In this document: piece after piece, positions 59,879 through 64,000 of the stretch
How the letters are laid out: every line of letters starts with the position of its first letter
Numbering within the stretch: position 1 is the first letter of the stretch
Origin: Holothuria scabra
Taxonomy: Eukaryota > Echinodermata > Holothuroidea > Aspidochirotida > Holothuriidae
Assembly: GCA_037179385.1 (NCBI GenBank)
Contig: CM074188.1
Span: 20,787,318 to 20,851,317, forward strand
Reading direction: 5' to 3'
DNA: 64,000 nt
The notes under the pieces: model-generated
Databases searched by the model: none
Seen by the model: the letters and a program-made list of their open reading frames with translations, nothing else
Told to the model about the DNA's origin: nothing
Program-made: the position numbers and the translations under genes

Positions 59879-60718
59879 GAGCGAGTACCAAACGACATGA
59901 AATTTTGGCCTAATTGGTCATTATGCTCCCTCCCAATTGTTTGTTTAATAACAACCAAAATGAAGACCGATTATTTCGAGCAATGAGGGATAAAAGAGTC
60001 CATATATATTGGATACATCGGATAATTATGCTATGGTCAACATAAAATGGATTTTGATGGGAGTTAACTGTGACTATACACCTTGTAAATTGACGACACA
60101 CTGACGGCATTCTTTGGGGCAAAACAATGGAACATATGTGGCCCACACGCATAAGGATTCGCCCTGCACGTGAAGCAGACTGTGCGCGTATTCGACTCGT
60201 TGGCAATTACCTGTCTGCATTTGTATGCGTTGGTTTGTTTTGCCCCAAAGGAGGGAGCACTTTGCGTTCTGTGTCATCATATGCGCAAGGTCTATTTTCT
60301 ATGTCCTTTACATCCCATTTTCATTCACGTCATTTTCATGATCATACTAGACCTTGAAAAAGGCTTACTCCCTCGACAAATCAAATCAAAGGAATGTCTA
60401 AAACTTAATTTACCCAAATACTCTGTGAATGTAGTAGACCTGACTAAAATTACGTATGTCAATTCTCATTTACAACGGATTATTAGGGATGTATTTAGCA
60501 AAACGCCTAATAGACATATTTTGAAACAGTTTTGATGTGTTCTTGGGGTTATAGGTTCACATGAATGTTTGGTGCAAAACCAACCTCGACTCTTGCCAAG
60601 TAATTTTTGGACCGATGAAATCACCTTAGAAAAAACTGGGGGAAAGTTGCAATTTTTAGTGATTCCCCGTAACACAAAACGTTTTTAAAACGTTTCATGA
60701 AATTTAGGGCGTCATTTT
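59879..60718. other. Duplicated block shared with unit 1
   Basis: Counterpart of 26856-27677 with the same hairpin-like GGGGCAAAACAA / TTGTTTTGCCCC pair. An open frame ending at 60535 is not supported as a gene. Confidence 0.5.
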
Positions 60719-62333
60719 AGCTTCAGAACATCTAAAACAGGTAAACTGGTTAATCCAATGGTCCATTACGTATTGTTCGTCGCTGATTTAAATTGTAATC
60801 ATGATAAATTGTAACTTTATAAAGTTATCAACTTCAGAATCGAGAAAGGGGTGGACGACAAACTCAGACCAGAGCAAGCTGTCATCGGGGAAGGAAAATG
60901 TACAACTGAACAAATTTTCATTTTAAGGAACATTGTAGAGCAATCCATCGAATGGCAATCCTCTTTGTGTATAAATTTTATAGACTTTGAAAAGGCATTC
61001 GACTCGCTACATAGGGACAGCCTTTGGGAAATTATGAAATTATATGGAATACCAAGAAAGATAATTAATCTGGTGAATGCAATGTATTCTGACAGCATTT
61101 GTGCTGTACAAATTGAGGATGGAAAAATCACTGATTGGTTCGATGTTAGACAGGTGTAAAGTAGGGTTGTGTGATGTCTGGGTTTTTATTCCTGCTCGTG
61201 ATAGATTGGGTGATGAGAAAGACTACACAGGGGTGAGATGGAAGATGATGTCAAAGCTAGAAGATCTTGACTTTGCAGATGACATCGCCTTACTTTCATC
61301 CAACCACTCCCACATGCAGAGGAAAACTGGCAATATATCAAAATTGGCGAGCAAAGTTGGTCATAAAATAAATGACAAGAAGACGAAAGTCATGAGATTA
61401 AATTCCAAGAGTAATGAAGCTGTTAAATTGAACGGAAAGTTCATAGAGGATGTGGAGGAATTTACTTACCTTGGGACAAACGTGGGTAAAGAAGGAGGTG
61501 CAGGGAACGATATGAAAAGTAGAATAAATAAAGGCCGATTGGCTTTCACAAAGTTAAACAAAGTGTGGAAGTCGAAGCAGTTTAGCAGGAAAACAAAAAT
61601 TAAACTGTACAAAACCATTGTAAGACCAGTTTTGCTTTATGGTTACGAAACCTGGAAAATGAATAAAAGTGATGAAAAGAAACTGGACTCATTTCAATAC
61701 CAGTGTCTTAAAAGAATTATGCAAATATTTTGGCCAAATGTCATCTCCTGTGATGAATTAAATGAGGTAACTCAAGTGAAGAAGTGAAAAGAAGAAGATG
61801 GAATTGGTTGGGTCACATATTGAGAAAAGATAAGGAAAGCTACTGTATGACTGCATTGACGTGGAAAGCTGAAGGAAGAAGGAAAGTTGGAAGACCTAAA
61901 ACAACATGGAGAAGAACAGTAGAAATTGGAAGAAAGAAGTTTCGGTGGAGAACTTGGGATGAAGCAAGGTTTCAGGCAAGGGACATAGTTTCTTGGAGAA
62001 AGAGCGTGAAGGCCTTATGTGCCACTCACAGGTAAAGTTATCAACTTAAAACTTTTCTACCGGAAAATACTTAAGATTGTTTCTCGCGAAGTTGCAAGGG
62101 CATCCAGATTATGAAGGTTTTCTAAACAAACGGACTTTGTATTCAACAAATTCGTAATTTTGTCATTGCTAAATGTAAGGTACTTCAAGCCGGTCAATCT
62201 TGACCGAAGAATCCAGTTTCGAGCTTTAATTTGGATATAATAACAGTCTATACCAACTGCCAACTGGAATCCCCATGACAAAATCACTGACTTAGTTAGA
62301 TTTACTCAGTTACAACTACAACAGTGCTTTCGA
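60719..62333 (-). pseudogene. Decayed LRR gene fragment, unit 3, split by a LINE
   Basis: 60719-60834 and 62034-62333 together match the N-terminal half of the LRR genes on the minus strand. The frame at 62287-62057 still reads ...LTGLKYLTFSNDKITNLL... and ENLHNLDALATSRE. It extends further toward the LRR start (to about 62330) than the unit 1 copy. A 1.2-kb LINE insertion interrupts it. Confidence 0.82.
60835..62033 (+). mobile_element. 5'-truncated RTE-like LINE with 14-bp target duplication
   Basis: AAAGTTATCAACTT is duplicated at 60821-60834 and 62034-62047; unit 1 has the empty site AAGTTATAAACTTT near 27781. The reverse transcriptase keeps motif A (NFIDFEKAFDS) and motif C (LDFADDIALL), then the thumb (FTYLG, VLLYGYE) and the C-terminal RRRWNWLGHILR...GRPKTTWRRTVE. 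Lesions are a frameshift and a TAG near 61155-61165, a further shift near 61230 and another near 61785. There is almost no 3' UTR, as in RTE elements. Clade is by recognition. Confidence 0.88.
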
Positions 62334-62578
62334 GAAGGCCATATTCTTCAAACAACTCAAAATTTCTAATTTTCCTTACAAAAATCTAAAAAATTGCAAC
62401 ATAAGCTGAAGACTTTTAAACATCAAGAACAGATTTTTAAAATATTTCCATTTTCACCGCAATGCAAATCATGAAACCTAAAACAACTTTATTCTTAATT
62501 CTGCTCATTTGAACTATGGCAGAGTAATCTCCAATAAAGTCACACCAATTTTTCAATTCTCCTCCACAAATAACACGT
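62334..62578. repeat. Local inversion relative to units 1 and 2
   Basis: This stretch is the reverse complement of about 28000-28260 (for example GCAACATAAGCTGAAGA here, TCTTCAGCTTGTGTTGC there), while both flanks keep direct orientation. Confidence 0.75.
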
Positions 62579-63349
62579 TTTCTCCAATGTTCTGTGACTG
62601 TCATAAAGTTCCTTCAATATATAAGCTCCATTGTTTAAAAAGTTTTGTTTAAAACTTTTCAAAAATCGTCCGATGGCCTTAATCTGTATGGTGATATTCA
62701 GTAACACTACCACCCAGACAAACTAGACTTACCTAATTTTTCTAATGAGGTCAGATTTTTCAATAAAAAACCCCAAATCTTTCATAAAATTACATTCCTT
62801 TTACAAATGAAACATTCAGATTTTCAAATATTTGTTAAAAATCAAGACAGTCTCTTCCTTTTTTTTTTTTTTTTTGAAATTTCCCGATTTGGATGGATAC
62901 TCGGTGCAATAAAAAATCCAAGTGAACTTCAATCACCCCTTCATTCCACTTAGTTTTGCTCTTGGAATAAATTTTCTTTCGACAAATTCCCAATTTCTCT
63001 AAAAAAGCTATTAATTTTCAAATCTCTATTGAATAAAAGTAAATGTTTTTGTACAAATTTCCAGTTTCGTTGTCAGCCTTGGTACGTAGGCCTACAATAA
63101 AATGCGTTAAAATTGCCTAGTACTATAAATGCGTTATCTGTAAAAATAAGAGATGAAAATTTTGCCGGGGTAGAGCTCCTCAAATTTCTGGCAGTCAAGT
63201 CCCACGGGAAACTCGTCGCCTTTGTCACTTAGGGCTTAGAAATGCTGCCCCCACCCACGCCAGGCAAATCCTAGTGCTATCCTTGCTGTTGATTTGTTGG
63301 AAATTAATGGGCCGAACGATTGGCTTTATTCGCTACGTAGGCTAAGAGA
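62579..63349. other. Duplicated block of unit 3
   Basis: Matches 28290-28660 and 46200-46580. No gene. Confidence 0.5.
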
Positions 63350-63606
63350 CCGCGTGTTTGGTCTAACGGTAAGAGCACCCGCCTCTCACGCGGAAGGCCC
63401 GGGTTCGATTCCCAGTTCGAACCATACCAAAGACTCTAAAAATGGAACCCTACTGTCGTTGTGCGTAATGCTCCGCATAAGCAATGCAGTACGAAAAACA
63501 AGCCAGTGAGCCACTGGAAAAAAGGCCGTGGCCGGCTCGACTTGAACCAATAGGTTGGAAACTGGCCGTTAAACTCCATCTAAAAAACTAGCTAACTAAC
63601 CCATAA
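63350..63606 (+). mobile_element. tRNA-Glu-derived SINE, most complete copy
   Basis: Target duplication GCTAAGAGA at 63341-63349 and 63607-63615; the empty site is in unit 2 at 46573. A-box TGGTCTAACGG, anticodon loop CTCTCAC (CTC, Glu) and B-box GGTTCGATTCC are all present. The tail contains CTAACTAACC. The body reads AAGGCCGTGGCCGGCTCGAC then AACTCCATCT, as in the other copies. Confidence 0.9.
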
Positions 63607-63643
63607 GCTAAGAGAAGTCTATAAATAAGCTAGTTCAGTAAAG

Positions 63644-64000
63644 CCCAGGTCACACTACAACGATATCGGATCCGATTTTTGTGAGTTTTACTTAAAATCT
63701 CCTCCATCTTTGGTCGAAAAGAAACAGAAATTTGCCAACCTGTAGAAATATATGTTTTTCTATCGTATTCCGTGACGTCATATCCGCAAACTGCTTTCAT
63801 CGGTTGAGCGTAATCCGATAAAAGCTATTGGTCAATGTGATGTCACGAAGCAAATAGTTAATACTTCCTTTCCGTGGTATTCTCATACCGATCATACATT
63901 TACATAGGATGGCAAATGTTTGGTTCTGTCCGACAGTGAATGGAGGAGATTTGTACTAAAACTCACAAAAATCCGATAGTAACCGATCCGATGTCGCTGT
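63644..64000. mobile_element. TIR element running off the window edge
   Basis: The left end CCCAGGTCACACTACAACGA with CGGATCCGATTTTTGTGAG inside is mirrored at about 63940-64000 (reverse complement ACAGCGACATCGGATCGG... and GATTTTTGTGAGTTTTA). Both arms include AATCTCCTCCAT. The right tip is outside the window. Confidence 0.75.

Noticed and set aside
63350..63425. Functional tRNA-Glu gene
   Set aside because: The promoter boxes and anticodon arm are present, but the segment is the head of a SINE with body, tail and target duplication. The acceptor stem is not intact.

Overview
The window looks like nuclear DNA from a marine invertebrate, most likely a deuterostome such as an echinoderm. It is AT-rich and gene-poor, with long (TA)n tracts, tRNA-derived SINEs, non-LTR retrotransposons and many short terminal-inverted-repeat (TIR) elements. 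There are no operons and no ribosome binding sites. The species assignment is inference; no single gene proves it.

Layout. (1) 1-4959: a decayed multidomain gene, open at the left edge. In order it carries an OTU-like domain, a DUF6589/RNase H-like domain, a FEN/XPG-like nuclease domain and a CXC (tesmin/TSO1) cysteine motif. It is broken by two frameshifts and three in-frame stops. (2) About 5.0-19.9 kb: no convincing host gene. It holds a LINE 3' end, an inverted repeat pair, a TTAA-flanked MITE and a Harbinger-like non-autonomous element. (3) About 19.97-63.6 kb: a tandem array of three large units, each with one intronless leucine-rich-repeat (LRR) membrane-protein gene on the minus strand. 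The genes start at 25177, 43492 and 58082, spaced 18.3 and 14.6 kb apart. Copies 1 and 2 are intact (502 aa each, about 93% identical by hand count). Copy 3 is broken by a 1-nt deletion and a stop. Each unit also carries a second, decayed LRR fragment upstream of the intact gene.

Because the three units share flanking sequence, many later insertions can be read against an empty site in a sister unit: two TTAA MITEs, a TA-flanked MITE, a piggyBac-like MITE, an inverted-repeat MITE, two SINEs and two LINEs. The first LINE is a 4.2-kb Tx1/L1-like element and the second a 1.2-kb RTE-like fragment. Between units lie (TA)n-rich clusters with three hammerhead-ribozyme-like motifs of the short stem-III type known from Penelope-like elements.

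Functionally, the only apparently intact protein genes are LRR1 and LRR2: secretory-pathway, single-pass surface proteins with large LRR ectodomains and almost no cytoplasmic tail. The rest of the coding signal is mobile-element derived and mostly dead.
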